From positions 512,001-576,000 of the forward strand of contig JANATG010000017.1 in assembly GCA_029449235.1 (NCBI GenBank): a DNA stretch of 64,000 nucleotides, read 5' to 3'. The position numbers and the translations under genes are program-made. This document shows, piece by piece, positions 12,171 through 21,617 of this stretch (the first letter of the stretch is position 1; every line of letters begins with the position of its first letter). Source of the DNA: Linnemannia schmuckeri. Its lineage: Eukaryota > Mortierellomycota > Mortierellomycetes > Mortierellales > Mortierellaceae. A model generated the notes under the pieces. The model searched no databases. It had not been told where the DNA came from and saw only the letters and a list, made by a program, of their open reading frames with translations.

Positions 12171-12264
12171 TCCTTTAATTTTTTAGCGTCCCTCTTCTTT
12201 TTTTTTTGCTCACTGTATCCTGTTGGTCTCCCTGTTCTTTTTTTCTCCGCAACAGTTTGATCTC

Positions 12265-12370
12265 CCACTTCTTCTTCTCTCTGCACCCCCTTGGCTTCTC
12301 TCTTCTTTTTTCTCTCTGCATCCTCTCGGCCCCTCTTCTTTTTTCTCTCTGCGCCCCCTTGATCTTTTAG
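12265..12370. repeat. Pyrimidine minisatellite
   Basis: About three imperfect units of roughly 33 bp, each CTTCTTTTTTCTCTCTGCxCCC followed by a variable tail. Confidence 0.7.
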
Positions 12371-12440
12371 TGTCTTAATGACGTTTTATGTCTTCATGCC
12401 CAAATGACAACAACTCGTTCCATTTACGGTCCTCTTCACG

Positions 12441-12448
12441 TATATAAA
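12441..12448 (+). promoter_or_regulatory. TATA box of an ATG-poor locus or of the secreted protein gene
   Basis: TATATAAA in a typical setting, followed by GTTGCGCCTAC. The next 290 bp have no useful ATG frame, so it either drives a noncoding transcript or a spliced leader of the gene at 12896. A similar TATA plus TTGCGCCTAC arrangement is at 61319-61290 (minus). Confidence 0.5.
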
Positions 12449-12895
12449 GGAGTTGCGCCTACACAGTGTTCTGCTCCAACACACGCCTGACTCTACCTCA
12501 AACTCCAGTCTCGCAACAGCACTCGCAACACCCACAACAGCGGCCATAAGAGCTATTGCAAGCACTGTCGCAAGACCTGCCACACGAACGATCTCCTTGA
12601 AAAACCATTGCAAGAGTGGCAAGGCCTCTCTCAAGATCTCTCACGGGTACGCTCACAAAAAGGCCTACATAACCCTGGCACACACTAGCACATCCTTGAT
12701 CATACTCTTGTAAGGTTGTATTACAAAACCCCACGTCTATGATTAAGGGGTAACACCGTTTTCATGGCTGACCTAAATTTTTTGCTTTATCTATTATCAA
12801 TACAAACTTCCAACGTTCTCAGCTCATTCGCAGCTCACTCGCAGGACCTATCATCCCGATCCACCTTTTCCATAAGACTATTTCGTTGGTGCGTA

Positions 12896-13171
12896 ATGTT
12901 TTCTTCTCACGCAAGTCAAGCCTTTTCACTGGTCGTCACCCTTGTGGCTTCCACAATCCTTATGTCCGCCGTTACAAGTGCCGCTCCTATCCCTGCTACT
13001 GACAATGAATCAAATTTTGGAGGCAGCATTAATACAGCCAACAACTGGAATTTTGTGGCTTCAGCTGTCTGTCTACTGGAAACTGCTGTGGTCCCCGTGC
13101 TCGGGGACTATGTTTCCGATCATGTCAACAATTGCAGCAATGGCAACGTTATTGATCACAGCGAAAGATGA
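12896..13171 (+). CDS. Small secreted protein (hypothetical, 91 aa)
   Basis: The product begins with a short polar stretch, then a hydrophobic core (FSLVVTLVASTILMSAV), and an Ala-rich cleavage site near residue 28-31 (TSAAP), so a secretory signal peptide is likely. The mature part is about 60 aa, hydrophobic in its middle, with Cys residues near VCLLE and NNCSNG and a polar C-terminus. I chose the ATG at 12896 because longer in-frame extensions (from 12764) would bury the signal. No known family. A 5' exon between the TATA box at 12441 and here is possible. Confidence 0.5.
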   Translation: MFSSHASQAFSLVVTLVASTILMSAVTSAAPIPATDNESNFGGSINTANNWNFVASAVCLLETAVVPVLGDYVSDHVNNCSNGNVIDHSER

Positions 13172-13260
13172 TATATGTCTACAGCATATTGCCGAAGGCT
13201 AGTATAATACGCATGTGGTGCAAATATAGTCATCTGTTACCAAATGCAAAAAATATCATA

Positions 13261-13401
13261 CTGTACTTTGATAATTAAAGTAATCGTGATTTCGACTTTT
13301 TTTTGGAATACTCATTCGTCGCCTTTACAATCAACTCTGGGATCCCTCCCAGTATTTCTTGTGTTTCTTGTTTCTGCTCCCTGATTAGTTTGTGGTTTAT
13401 A
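13261..13401 (-). pseudogene. Tc1/mariner relic, distal part (split by copy 1 of the two-gene element)
   Basis: Read on the minus strand, this continues the transposase relic whose other part is 16303-17085: the frame ends with an IWTY block at the junction, and the sequence here gives a degraded C-terminus followed by a TTCCAAAAAAAAGTCGAAAT tail. A similar tail is at about 27197-27290. The two parts were one until the 2.9-kb element inserted at a TA. Confidence 0.65.
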
Positions 13402-13835
13402 TATTGCGCGTTTCAAGGAAAATGAATTTTTTTGGCTACTATTCACGCTTTAAGCAGTCCTATTAATTTTTTTTTGAGCGATTAATTTTCTAGTCACTCC
13501 GATTAGTCAACTAAACGTTAGCGCCACAAACACGAAAAACCTGCCCAACAGCTCGACTTGCTTTACTATCCGTTGGATCAAAGAGTGTAAAAGCATTCGA
13601 TTTATTTAACACTTATAGATTTGCACTTTTTTTTTACCTCAAAGTCATAAGTGCTAGTTTATTCGAGGAGAGGGAATTGGGCTATTCTAGCCAGTTTAAA
13701 AGCTAGACCTGCCCGATCACAAGATGAAAAAGAAAGTCATTTTTTTGCAATGTTTGTGTGCCTTACTTTCCCCTTTTTCTTTTCTGTTCATCACCTTCCT
13801 TCTTTTTCCACTCTTTCTTTTTTTTCTTTTTTACA

Positions 13836-14901
13836 ATGGCATTTTCAGAGGACCTTCGATGGAGAGCGGTTATTCTTTTCAGCTTTATGGCTGTAGATAT
13901 GAATGAAGTAGCCACTTTGCTAGGTGTATCCCCAGCTAGCGTTAAGCGCTGGACAGGTAATGAAATGCGATATGCCGTTCGTTCGTTTGATAACGCACAA
14001 AGAAATATCTTGACAAGCCATTGTTACAGATTGCTTTAACTCGACAGGACATGTATACAAGAAAACTGAACGGTTGGCCCGTCCGGTATGGCCGATAGAC
14101 GTACAGAACGGCGTCAAGGCCTTTGTGAACGAGCACCCTTGCTTTTATTTGGAGGAGGTGCAATCATTCATTCAAGATACGTATCCTGAAGTGCCAAACA
14201 CTTCCATTCCGACAATCTGCCGTGCATTGCGTCATGTCCTGAAGTTGAGCAGGAAAAAGATCGAAAAGCGAGCGCGTGAAGCGGTTCCCGTGGAACTGGA
14301 GGATTTCAAGTTCAGTCTTCGACCGTTCTACAACTTTCCCGAGCAACTGATTTTCGTGGACGAAACCAGCAAGGATGGAAGGGACGCTATTCGTAGATAT
14401 GCTTGGGCGCCTATTGGCTCTCCGGCAATTGTCTCGCTTCCTTTCTCACGCGGCCAGCGTGTCTCTGCACTAGCTGCTTTCAACAGCAAAGGATTTTTGG
14501 CATGGTCCTTTACTACGGGGACTTTTACCAGACAAACATTCCACGATGCATTTGTTAACACCATTCTCCCTCATCTCCATCCTTGGCCCATGCCCAACTC
14601 AATTGTTATTATTGATAATGCCCGCATTCATATGTATAAACAGTTTCAAGATGCCATTGAAACTCGCGGAGCATTACTCTTTTTTTTACCTCCATATTCT
14701 CCTCACCTCAATCCCATCGAAACCGGGTTTTCTTTGGTCAAGAGGTATATTCAAAAAAATGGCTACCTTGCTTTTCACCACCTCCCTGAACCAGTGCTAG
14801 ACTTAGCATTCAGCCAATGCGCAAGCAAAGACGGGTTGGCCATCAATTTGTTTTCACACAGCGGGTATGAACGTGGCTTTTTGAACTTCAAATCACAATA
14901 A
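13836..14901 (+). CDS. DD34E transposase (Tc1/IS630 superfamily), copy 1
   Basis: Cuts and rejoins the element at TA sites. Two exons: 13836-13956 and 14048-14901 with a 91-nt intron (GTAATG...CTCGACAG), giving 324 aa. Residues 1-40 form the first helix-turn-helix (ending GVSPASVKRW). A second HTH lies around residues 60-110. Catalytic triad: Asp in FVDETS, Asp in IIDNARIH, and Glu in PYSPHLNPIE, with 34 residues between the second Asp and the Glu. All three acidic residues are present and the frame is open, so it looks active. The stop TAA (14899-14901) overlaps AATAAA. The start ATG follows a long pyrimidine tract typical of fungal leaders. Confidence 0.93.
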
Positions 14902-14910
14902 ACGTTTATT
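14897..14910. terminator. Shared palindromic poly(A) signal, copy 1
   Basis: AATAAACGTTTATT is a perfect 14-bp palindrome lying between the two convergent stops, giving an AATAAA to each strand. It begins inside the transposase stop codon context. Confidence 0.6.
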
Positions 14911-14917
14911 CATATGC

Positions 14918-16117
14918 TTAGTCATCGTCTTCATGATCAGCGTCTCTAAGATCATCTTCAGGGCGGGCAGGGATACCAACATCAAAGTTTACAAGCCCAT
15001 TTAAATTGATATCGGGCAAACCAAGCGCGTGTCGTAGGTCCGCTATATTGATTCTGAGTGTAGCTTGTATACTGATGTAGTTATCATGTCGTTCCTCGTT
15101 CTGTACAGTATTGTGTTGGTCGAGAGCTGCTCGCTCGTCGTCCAGATGTTGAAGCTGACGAAAAGTCGCTGTCTGGGGTACTGCTAGTTGATCGAGTGGC
15201 GTCTGCTGAACCCTTTTGGCCAGACTCCTTGCGAAATAAGCCCTTGACATGGAGCCCATTGGATTAAGGGTTCCTTGGCCAATGGCGAGCTCAATTCGCC
15301 CGTCCTCCTCTTGAATGCGGCGTTGAGAAGACCTTCTAATTGTGTCCTGCCTTCCTGGAGCGGGGACGCGAGGCTGAGGCGGAACCTGGACCTGGGCATC
15401 CGTGAGATAGGCGAAAAGGTCGATCACTACTTTATCGGTGTCATTTAGTCGCTTGGCCTCCGCGGTCCACGCACGCTTGAGCTTACCCTCGTAGTCTTCA
15501 TCATCCAGCCTTAAGAAAAGCTGTTGGGGGGTGCTGTGCGTTGGTTTTATGTACAACGTCTGGCCCAATTCCCACTCAAAGTCCTTCAGTGTTGGGAGAT
15601 CCGTCCGGTGTCTGACCTTTGCAATTAGTGAGTCCAGCGTGTCTTCCTCCCAGCGAAAGCTCCAAACAGCAGCAGCAGGCCAGCTGTTGCGGACTCGACA
15701 GTGGGTGTACGGTTGCCCGTAGCGAAGGTTGATACGCAGTGTAATAGATTCTGGAATCTCCGTGTGAGGACGTCCAGGAGTTGCAGGGCGAGAGGTAGAG
15801 GTGGCAGCAGAAGTAGCGGAGGCAGAAGTCGAGGGAGAGGGAGGGGTAGAGGGGTTACGAGGTGGAAGTGGAGGAGAGAGAGTACGAGGAGGAGGGGGAG
15901 GAGAAGGAGAAGGGGAGGAGAGAGGTCTATTTGGTGTAGTTGGAGACGGTGCAAGGGGTCGTATGCCCCTCGTCTTTCGGCGAGGAATAAGGGGTTCGTC
16001 TGAGGAGGGCGAACGATTACGACGTTTAGGAGAAGAAGAGTAGGGGAGAGAGACGAGGGAAGGATTGGTCCCAGATTCATTTCGTGTAAGGATGCGCCTT
16101 TTAGTGTTCTTGGACAT
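14918..16117 (-). CDS. Accessory protein of the two-gene transposon, copy 1 (399 aa, unknown function)
   Basis: Intact ORF opposite the transposase. I start it at the Met with ACCATGT context (16117); a Met 16 codons upstream (16165) is less likely as it falls in the CT-rich leader. Layout: basic N-terminus with nuclear-signal-like clusters (KRRILTR, PKRRNR, PRRKTR; residues 4-50), Pro/Ser-rich low complexity (about 50-125), a folded-looking domain with conserved Trp and charged residues (about 130-245; WSFRWEED, RLDDEDYEGKL), a helical region, and an acidic tail (DADHEDDD). No known fold recognised. Identity in both copies suggests it is needed for, or at least travels with, transposition. 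DNA binding or host-factor contact is inference. Confidence 0.85.
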   Translation of the reverse strand: MSKNTKRRILTRNESGTNPSLVSLPYSSSPKRRNRSPSSDEPLIPRRKTRGIRPLAPSPTTPNRPLSSPSPSPPPPPRTLSPPLPPRNPSTPPSPSTSASATSAATSTSRPATPGRPHTEIPESITLRINLRYGQPYTHCRVRNSWPAAAVWSFRWEEDTLDSLIAKVRHRTDLPTLKDFEWELGQTLYIKPTHSTPQQLFLRLDDEDYEGKLKRAWTAEAKRLNDTDKVVIDLFAYLTDAQVQVPPQPRVPAPGRQDTIRRSSQRRIQEEDGRIELAIGQGTLNPMGSMSRAYFARSLAKRVQQTPLDQLAVPQTATFRQLQHLDDERAALDQHNTVQNEERHDNYISIQATLRINIADLRHALGLPDINLNGLVNFDVGIPARPEDDLRDADHEDDD

Positions 16118-16302
16118 GGTTGTGGCGAAAAGGATAGGTGAAAAAGAAAACGAAAAGCGTTTCACCGCACTGGTAGTTTGTAGAAATTTTTTTTTGGAAG
16201 AGGATTAGAGACACAACCAGTAAGATTAGAGGCTGGAAGGATTAGATCTAATGCCAGATTAGTAGTCACTTTTTTTGTTCATTTTTATTGAAACGCGCAA
16301 TA

Positions 16303-17085
16303 TGTCCAAATGTATTCGGTAATGTTGAGGTCCGGGGAGTTGGGTGGTCACTTGAGAACGGTAAACCTCTGCTTGTCAAACCACTCCCGCACTGCTTTTG
16401 CTGTATGTACTCGAGAGTTGTCCTGTTGAAGGATGGATTTTGCTGTAGCCATACGCCACCAAGAAAAGGTAGGGAGTACATAGTCGCCGAGGATTTCAAG
16501 TAGAATTCCAAATTCAGTGTACCGGTGGTCTGACAAAGGTCGCCTGGGCCGAAAAAAGTGATGCATCTCCAGATCATCATTTTCTTTCCTCCAGCTTGCG
16601 GTGTGGGACGGACTTGATGAGGCACCAGACGCTTGTGTCCGCGGTTGCTGTAGTAGTACTTTCTGCCAAAGAATCCCATACGACCGATGACGCTCTCATT
16701 AGAGAACATGATATGTTTCCAATCCTTGACTCCAGTTACTGTGCTTCTGTGTAAATACATACCGTTCCTACATATGATTCGGTTTGAGATCTGGCCGCCT
16801 CTGTTGAACGTAGGCCCTGGTTTCTTGCTGTCACAGATTCCGCCGGATCGTCTTGACATGGACCTGTACTCCACCCACAGCTTGAACGCGTTGTTGGGCA
16901 TCACAAAGCAACTTTAGTCGTCCAGTATTAAAACGCCGATCGAGAACTTCCATTATCCTTGGAGAGATTTTTTTTTTTTTTGCGTTGTGCGCCTTTTTCC
17001 GAGGAAGGATATTTCCCTTGTTCTTATTCCTGATGTTGATTGCTGATCCGAGAGGGATTCCAACCGAGCTGGCCACCTCCCTAAT
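16303..17085 (-). pseudogene. Tc1/mariner transposase relic (family A), proximal part
   Basis: Minus-strand Tc1-type transposase: N-terminal HTH region near 16831-17076 (GSAINIRNKNKGNI), RSGGIC, then WKHIMFSNES with FFGRKYYY (first Asp region altered to Asn), an MIWRCI block, and DLNITEYIWTY ending at the TA where the two-gene element sits. Frame shifts and stops make it inactive. Same family as 1147-1612. Confidence 0.85.
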
Positions 17086-17124
17086 AATATGGCATTGAAT
17101 TAACTGCTGGGTGGCGCTGTGACT

Positions 17125-17660
17125 TTAGAGGGTCATAGTGGTTTTGTTGTGTGTTTGTGACTGTCTACTTTTGATGTGAGGTCTTAACGCTTCTACCGTT
17201 CTTGCTCGGGCAAGCGAAGATCCAAAGGCGTTGACACAGAAGAGAATCGACAGGCAAGATTCTCCTTGCTCTGGTTTGGCACCACTCATGAACTCCTCCG
17301 CAGCATACGAGTGAGTGGAAAGCTCCTTGAAGCAAATGCCAGTCTCATCGCAGTTGTGGATGTCGTCGGGCTCAAAGTCAGAGCATATGTTGTGGATCTC
17401 GTTCATCCTTACTGCGATGGCATCCTTGCCGACAGACCCCCCTTCTCCTTTGAGGCTGCAGTAGGCGACACTATGCTCCTGCGTCATCCTCGAACGCCAC
17501 GATGTTGTAAAAGAGATTTTGCGACCATGAGGTTGCAGAGGGATATCATCGAAGTCGCAAATGTCGTCCGTAAGAATGTGAACGGAATCCGGCGCCGTCA
17601 GGAAGGGTGGGATTGTAGCCCCTCTTCTTTCTCAGCCACGCGTAGAATCCTTTCAAGCCC
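17125..17660 (-). pseudogene. pogo/Tigger-type transposase relic
   Basis: Minus-strand frames begin MGLKGFYAWLRKKRGYNP (17660), shift once near 17590, then run through a (S/T)W(R/L)xRM block, LKGEGGSV and CDETGICF, the last being the first catalytic Asp region of pogo/CENP-B-like transposases, and stop soon after. The 3' two thirds are missing. Its upstream flank holds the full-length LINE. The MGLKGFYxWL start is not usual for pogo and resembles the N-terminus of FEN/XPG-like nucleases, so a fusion is possible. Confidence 0.7.
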
Positions 17661-17753
17661 ATGATGAGGAAGTTAGTGTGAGTGATGGCGAGAAATCATT
17701 GGGGAGTTGTGAGAATGTGAGAGGAGAGGAGGAGCGGAGATGGGGCAAGAATA

Positions 17754-17766
17754 GTGATGGCAACAG
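17754..17766 (+). repeat. LINE target-site duplication, 3' side
   Basis: GTGATGGCAACAG, identical to 23263-23275 on the other side of the LINE. Confidence 0.9.
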
Positions 17767-17801
17767 TTTTTTTTTTTTTTTTTTTTTTTTTTTTCTTTTT
17801 A

Positions 17802-20800
17802 TTAGTGGCTTGTGTCCGTAGACTTAATATGATTATTTTGTGCAATAGTTTTGTGTATTTCTTTTGTGATGTTTTTGGAGATATCGTCCCAAGACTGGGT
17901 CTGATCATGCAAAAAGAGGGTGATGTTGGCTGTGTGGACCCCAATCAGGCAACATGCTAAGAGCTGAGGAGCGGAGATGTTGTACTCGGGTTTGATGGAG
18001 AACTCAGGAGGCGTGAAAGAGAGGAGCGAGTGTAAATCCCCGTCCGACCAGAGGGGCTTGTCGGTATATTCCTTCAGCGTGGACTGCCATGCCAGATATT
18101 TGGCAGAGCACTGAAAGACGTAGTGATTCTTGTCTGCTCTCTGCTCTCTACATCCCCGCATTTCGCACTTTGGGTCTTGATTCCAGCGGTGAGCACGAAG
18201 TGTGCCACATGGAAGAATGTCTCGCTTGTATCGCCACCATATTGTGCGGGCTCTGTGAGGAATCTTTGCACGCCAGAACTTGCGCCATTGGGATGCAGAT
18301 CCTTCCTCAGAGCGGGACGTTGATACAGTGGGGGACGGGTCTGTCCCTGGTAGCGGGGAGGAGGATAGGAAGTGCCGTAGTTGTTTGGTGGTAGCAGCGC
18401 CAAAAGTCACAATGCTCTTGCCGGCTCCATAGAGTACTATGGACAGTACTCGTTGTTGGATCCGGTCGCCTACCAGTCCCGCCGGCGGGTCCTGTATCAC
18501 AGTAAGATAGGCCTGCGACATACTCCTGATTTTTGATTGGACGAGTTGGGAGACCAGACTTTCCCGTTCCTGCTTCAGTTTGCTTGTCAGCTCAGGCTTA
18601 TTAGTCACTCGGTACTTGTTGCTCTTGTCCATGGTCAACAAGAACAAATCACTGATTCGAGTTTTAAGTGGGGGTACGGTGTTATCAGCGGACGGAAACC
18701 ACCATTCGACTGGGGAAGCCGCAAAGGTGGATGAATCTGGGGGACTGGCTTTGGTAATAGATGCCTTGAGGGAGGGCAGTTTGGTGGCTGCAACCACCAT
18801 ACGCTGGAGACTGGGGAATCCGGCTAGCATAGAGCGGTATGGGATATCTTCCGGTGCAACAACAAAGGCGAGGCGATGCGTCGAATTAGTCCGCCATTGA
18901 ATGATATCCAGAGCAATATCCTTTCCCCAGGACGCCGTGGAGGAAACCGCATTACGGAGATGTTTGAGCTGGAAGACCTGGAACTGGGTGGCAGGGTCAA
19001 TTACACCTAGTCCGCCCTTGTGACGTGGAGAGGTGATAGTACTCCATGCCGCTGCTGGCTTGAAGTTGCAGACAAACGCAGTGACAGTCTGTCGAACTCT
19101 GGATAGGAACTGAGTGGGAAAAGGAACCACCCACGCGAGGTGCCAAAGGCGTGATAGAATGAGGGCGTTGACAATGGTGGCCCTGCCCAGGACTGATAGG
19201 GTGCGAGAAGAGTGTATGTCGAGACCTGCTTTGATTTTGGCGTAAATCTTGTCCCAGAATGTCTTCTCCTGATCCTTGCCAAAGAAGATCGGGAAACCCA
19301 AGTAGGTCAGCGCATCCTGGGAGGTGGAGTCATGCCATTGGATATCAAGGGCCATTAGATGACCCTTGAGTTGCGGGTCGGCCGAGCGAGACATAGGGAA
19401 TGCAATGGTTTTGTTAAGGTTGACTTTAGCATTCGAGGCCCGACCGTAGAGGGTAAGCGCGTCATCAAGGGCCTCCCATTCCGCCACCGAGGAGACTAGT
19501 GCCAGTAAATCGTCGGCATAAGCCCCGTGCTTCACCGATTGCTGTCGTGCTGGGATCGTAATTCCCTGGACCTCTGGAGATGACTGGATGTATGCCAGAA
19601 GCGGCTCAAAGGCGAGGTTGAAAAGAAGTGGTGACAGGGGGTCTCCTTGTCGAAGACCTCTGGATTGTGTGAAGGGGTCTGAAAGAAAGCCGTTAATGTT
19701 GAGGGAGATCCTAGTGGAAAAGAAAAGCATTGTGATGCTTCTGACGATTGGGTGAGGGAACCCAAACTTCTTCAGCACCGCCTCCAGATAAGTCGGATGA
19801 ACTCTGTCGTATGCTTTCTCCTGATCCAAAAGGATTCCGACATGTTTCAGCTTCCTTGCCCTGCAATAATCCCGTAAGTTGTTGAGCACCAGTCCATTGT
19901 CTGCAATGTGCCGTCCAGCCGTGAATCCCGTCTGGTACGGACCCGTCAAAGTCCTCATGTATGGTTGAATCCGGAGAGTGAGAATCTTGGTGAATATCTT
20001 AGCGTCCGAGTTGATAAGGGATAGGGGGCGCCAGTTCGAGAGACGAGACGCGTCTCCCTTTTTGTAGAGTAGGATCATAACAGTTTCCTGCCAGGAAAGA
20101 GGAAAGGTCGAATCCAGTAGTGCCTCATTCAATACCGCAAGGAGAAGTATGCGAATCCAGGGGATGTTGATGATATGTCGGTATAGCTCGAAAGGAAGTC
20201 CATCTCGACCTGGTGCCTTGGAGTGAGGGGCCATGCCTATCGCCTCCTCTAGCTCCTGGTCGCTGATCCTCAAAGTAAGTCCAACTTTGTCGATGTCTGT
20301 GAGTGTAGCTGTTGGAGGGAGGGAGTCTAGAAGTAGCTGAGTGGCGTGTTCATCTGACTGGTCGGGGGTATAGAGATGAGAATAAAAATCAGATGCCACT
20401 TGTAGTCGTTCTTCCGCCGTCGTAGTAAGGTCGTTTGTTGTGGGATTGTGAAGGGCTGGGACGAGTCTCTTTTTGAATCGCTGGGCAATAGCTCTGAAAA
20501 AGTATCTTGTACTGGCCTCGCCTTTCTCTCGCCAGGTGGTGCCCGATCGTAATGCATACGTATCTAGTTCCTCCATTGTCTGATGCTGAAGAAAGATTTC
20601 CAGCGCCTCGAGTTCCTGCGCCAGGGTAGCCTTTGTCGCTCCAGAGGCACGGGCAAAGTCAGCTAGGAGAGTTTGGCGTGTGTTGTTGAGTTCCTGAATG
20701 GCGGACTGTCGATCCCTTCGTTTGGAGATAGAGGTTTTGATGCAGAAACGTTTGATGTTGTCCTTAATCCTGTCCCAATGTTGTTGGTGGTTCTCGAGAG

Positions 20801-21617
20801 GGAGGGGATCAGCAAGGGTCGAAAGAAAACCATCTAGTTCATCCCGGAAGTCGGCGCTGTCGAGCAATCGCGCATTCATACGCCATAGTCCCCGGCCCAT
20901 CTGTGGTACAGTGCTAGGAGTCAGGGTCAGTATCAGCATATCATGGTCTGAAAAAGGAGAAGAACAAAGTTGCTCTGGTTTGGAGACCTGTGAGAGGAGA
21001 GAAAAGGAAGAAAAGATATAGTCGATGGTGGTTCGGGTTTTATTCCCGGTGTGGGTAAAGGTGGTATTGGGAATAGTATGGGGGGGCGTGATGCAGTCTA
21101 CTAGATGAGAATTAACCCAGTCTTGGAACTCTGGGTGTGGTCTGGAGTGATGGTGCTGGTAATTGAGATCACCAAGAAGGAAAGCGTGTCGAGGAGGGGA
21201 GAGGAAGAAAGGAAGTGAAAGGCAGTCTAGGAAAAACTGTTTTCTGTCAGTAGGGTTAGCGTCCGCATACATGACACAAAAGGTGGCTTCAAAAGATAGG
21301 GAGGATGACTTAATGCTGGCAGTTATGACTCTACCATCAAGGGAGGTGGAGGAAGAAGTGATAGAGAAGGAGGGATCACGAATGAGGAGTGCACAGTGCC
21401 TTGTCCACACTGCATCATTGCAATTGAAAATTTGGTTAAGTATTTGTTGCTGGTGGGTGTTCGGTCCTGGGGAGTCAAATCCCAGTTCTTGCAGGGCCAG
21501 AATGCTGTTGTCAGTTTGTCGAAGCCAGATGTAAAAGTTTGACTGGTTGTTGGGGCCAATAGTCCTTTGGAGGTGCTGCTTGCGCATGCCTCGCACATTC
21601 AGTGTCGCTATCCGCAT
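17802..21617 (-). CDS. LINE ORF2: AP endonuclease-reverse transcriptase (1,271 aa)
   Basis: Nicks target DNA and primes reverse transcription of its own RNA. Residues 1-230 are the endonuclease (LNVRG, LQELG, GDLN, TIDYIF, SDHD). The RT (about 480-780) has YKKGD, NWRPLSLINSD, DQEKAYDRV, RQGDPLSPLLF and the catalytic YADDLLAL. The C-terminus (about 1110-1190) has the RVT zinc-binding domain with IPHRARTIWW and a CxxxxC...H...C set. No RNase H seen. The ATG (21617) shares its A with the ORF1 stop. Confidence 0.95.
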   Translation of the reverse strand: MRIATLNVRGMRKQHLQRTIGPNNQSNFYIWLRQTDNSILALQELGFDSPGPNTHQQQILNQIFNCNDAVWTRHCALLIRDPSFSITSSSTSLDGRVITASIKSSSLSFEATFCVMYADANPTDRKQFFLDCLSLPFFLSPPRHAFLLGDLNYQHHHSRPHPEFQDWVNSHLVDCITPPHTIPNTTFTHTGNKTRTTIDYIFSSFSLLSQVSKPEQLCSSPFSDHDMLILTLTPSTVPQMGRGLWRMNARLLDSADFRDELDGFLSTLADPLPLENHQQHWDRIKDNIKRFCIKTSISKRRDRQSAIQELNNTRQTLLADFARASGATKATLAQELEALEIFLQHQTMEELDTYALRSGTTWREKGEASTRYFFRAIAQRFKKRLVPALHNPTTNDLTTTAEERLQVASDFYSHLYTPDQSDEHATQLLLDSLPPTATLTDIDKVGLTLRISDQELEEAIGMAPHSKAPGRDGLPFELYRHIINIPWIRILLLAVLNEALLDSTFPLSWQETVMILLYKKGDASRLSNWRPLSLINSDAKIFTKILTLRIQPYMRTLTGPYQTGFTAGRHIADNGLVLNNLRDYCRARKLKHVGILLDQEKAYDRVHPTYLEAVLKKFGFPHPIVRSITMLFFSTRISLNINGFLSDPFTQSRGLRQGDPLSPLLFNLAFEPLLAYIQSSPEVQGITIPARQQSVKHGAYADDLLALVSSVAEWEALDDALTLYGRASNAKVNLNKTIAFPMSRSADPQLKGHLMALDIQWHDSTSQDALTYLGFPIFFGKDQEKTFWDKIYAKIKAGLDIHSSRTLSVLGRATIVNALILSRLWHLAWVVPFPTQFLSRVRQTVTAFVCNFKPAAAWSTITSPRHKGGLGVIDPATQFQVFQLKHLRNAVSSTASWGKDIALDIIQWRTNSTHRLAFVVAPEDIPYRSMLAGFPSLQRMVVAATKLPSLKASITKASPPDSSTFAASPVEWWFPSADNTVPPLKTRISDLFLLTMDKSNKYRVTNKPELTSKLKQERESLVSQLVQSKIRSMSQAYLTVIQDPPAGLVGDRIQQRVLSIVLYGAGKSIVTFGAATTKQLRHFLSSSPLPGTDPSPTVSTSRSEEGSASQWRKFWRAKIPHRARTIWWRYKRDILPCGTLRAHRWNQDPKCEMRGCREQRADKNHYVFQCSAKYLAWQSTLKEYTDKPLWSDGDLHSLLSFTPPEFSIKPEYNISAPQLLACCLIGVHTANITLFLHDQTQSWDDISKNITKEIHKTIAQNNHIKSTDTSH

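Larger units (their letters stand above)
13404..16300 (+). mobile_element. Two-gene Tc1/IS630-type DNA transposon, copy 1 (2,897 bp)
   Basis: Ends are TTGCGCGTTTCAA followed by GG or TA and AAAATGAA: 23-bp terminal inverted repeats with two mismatches. A TA duplication flanks both sides (13402-13403 and 16301-16302). It carries a spliced DD34E transposase (plus) and a convergent ORF of about 399 aa (minus), whose stops are 16 nt apart. Copy 2 (32335-35231) has exactly the same length; the regions I compared, including both proteins, are identical, so movement was recent. Near the accessory end (16190-16270), several CTAATC/GATTAG hexamers may be transposase binding sites. Confidence 0.95.

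Noticed and set aside
12453..12713. 86-codon frame after the TATA box
   Set aside because: It starts with a non-ATG codon and has low-complexity Ala/Thr content; no coding signal.
15625..16080. Long frames opposite and beside the accessory ORF (also 32555-33010)
   Set aside because: They lie over the Pro/Ser-rich repeat-like codons of the accessory gene and read as Leu-rich or Arg/Gly-rich low complexity; shadows of the real frame.
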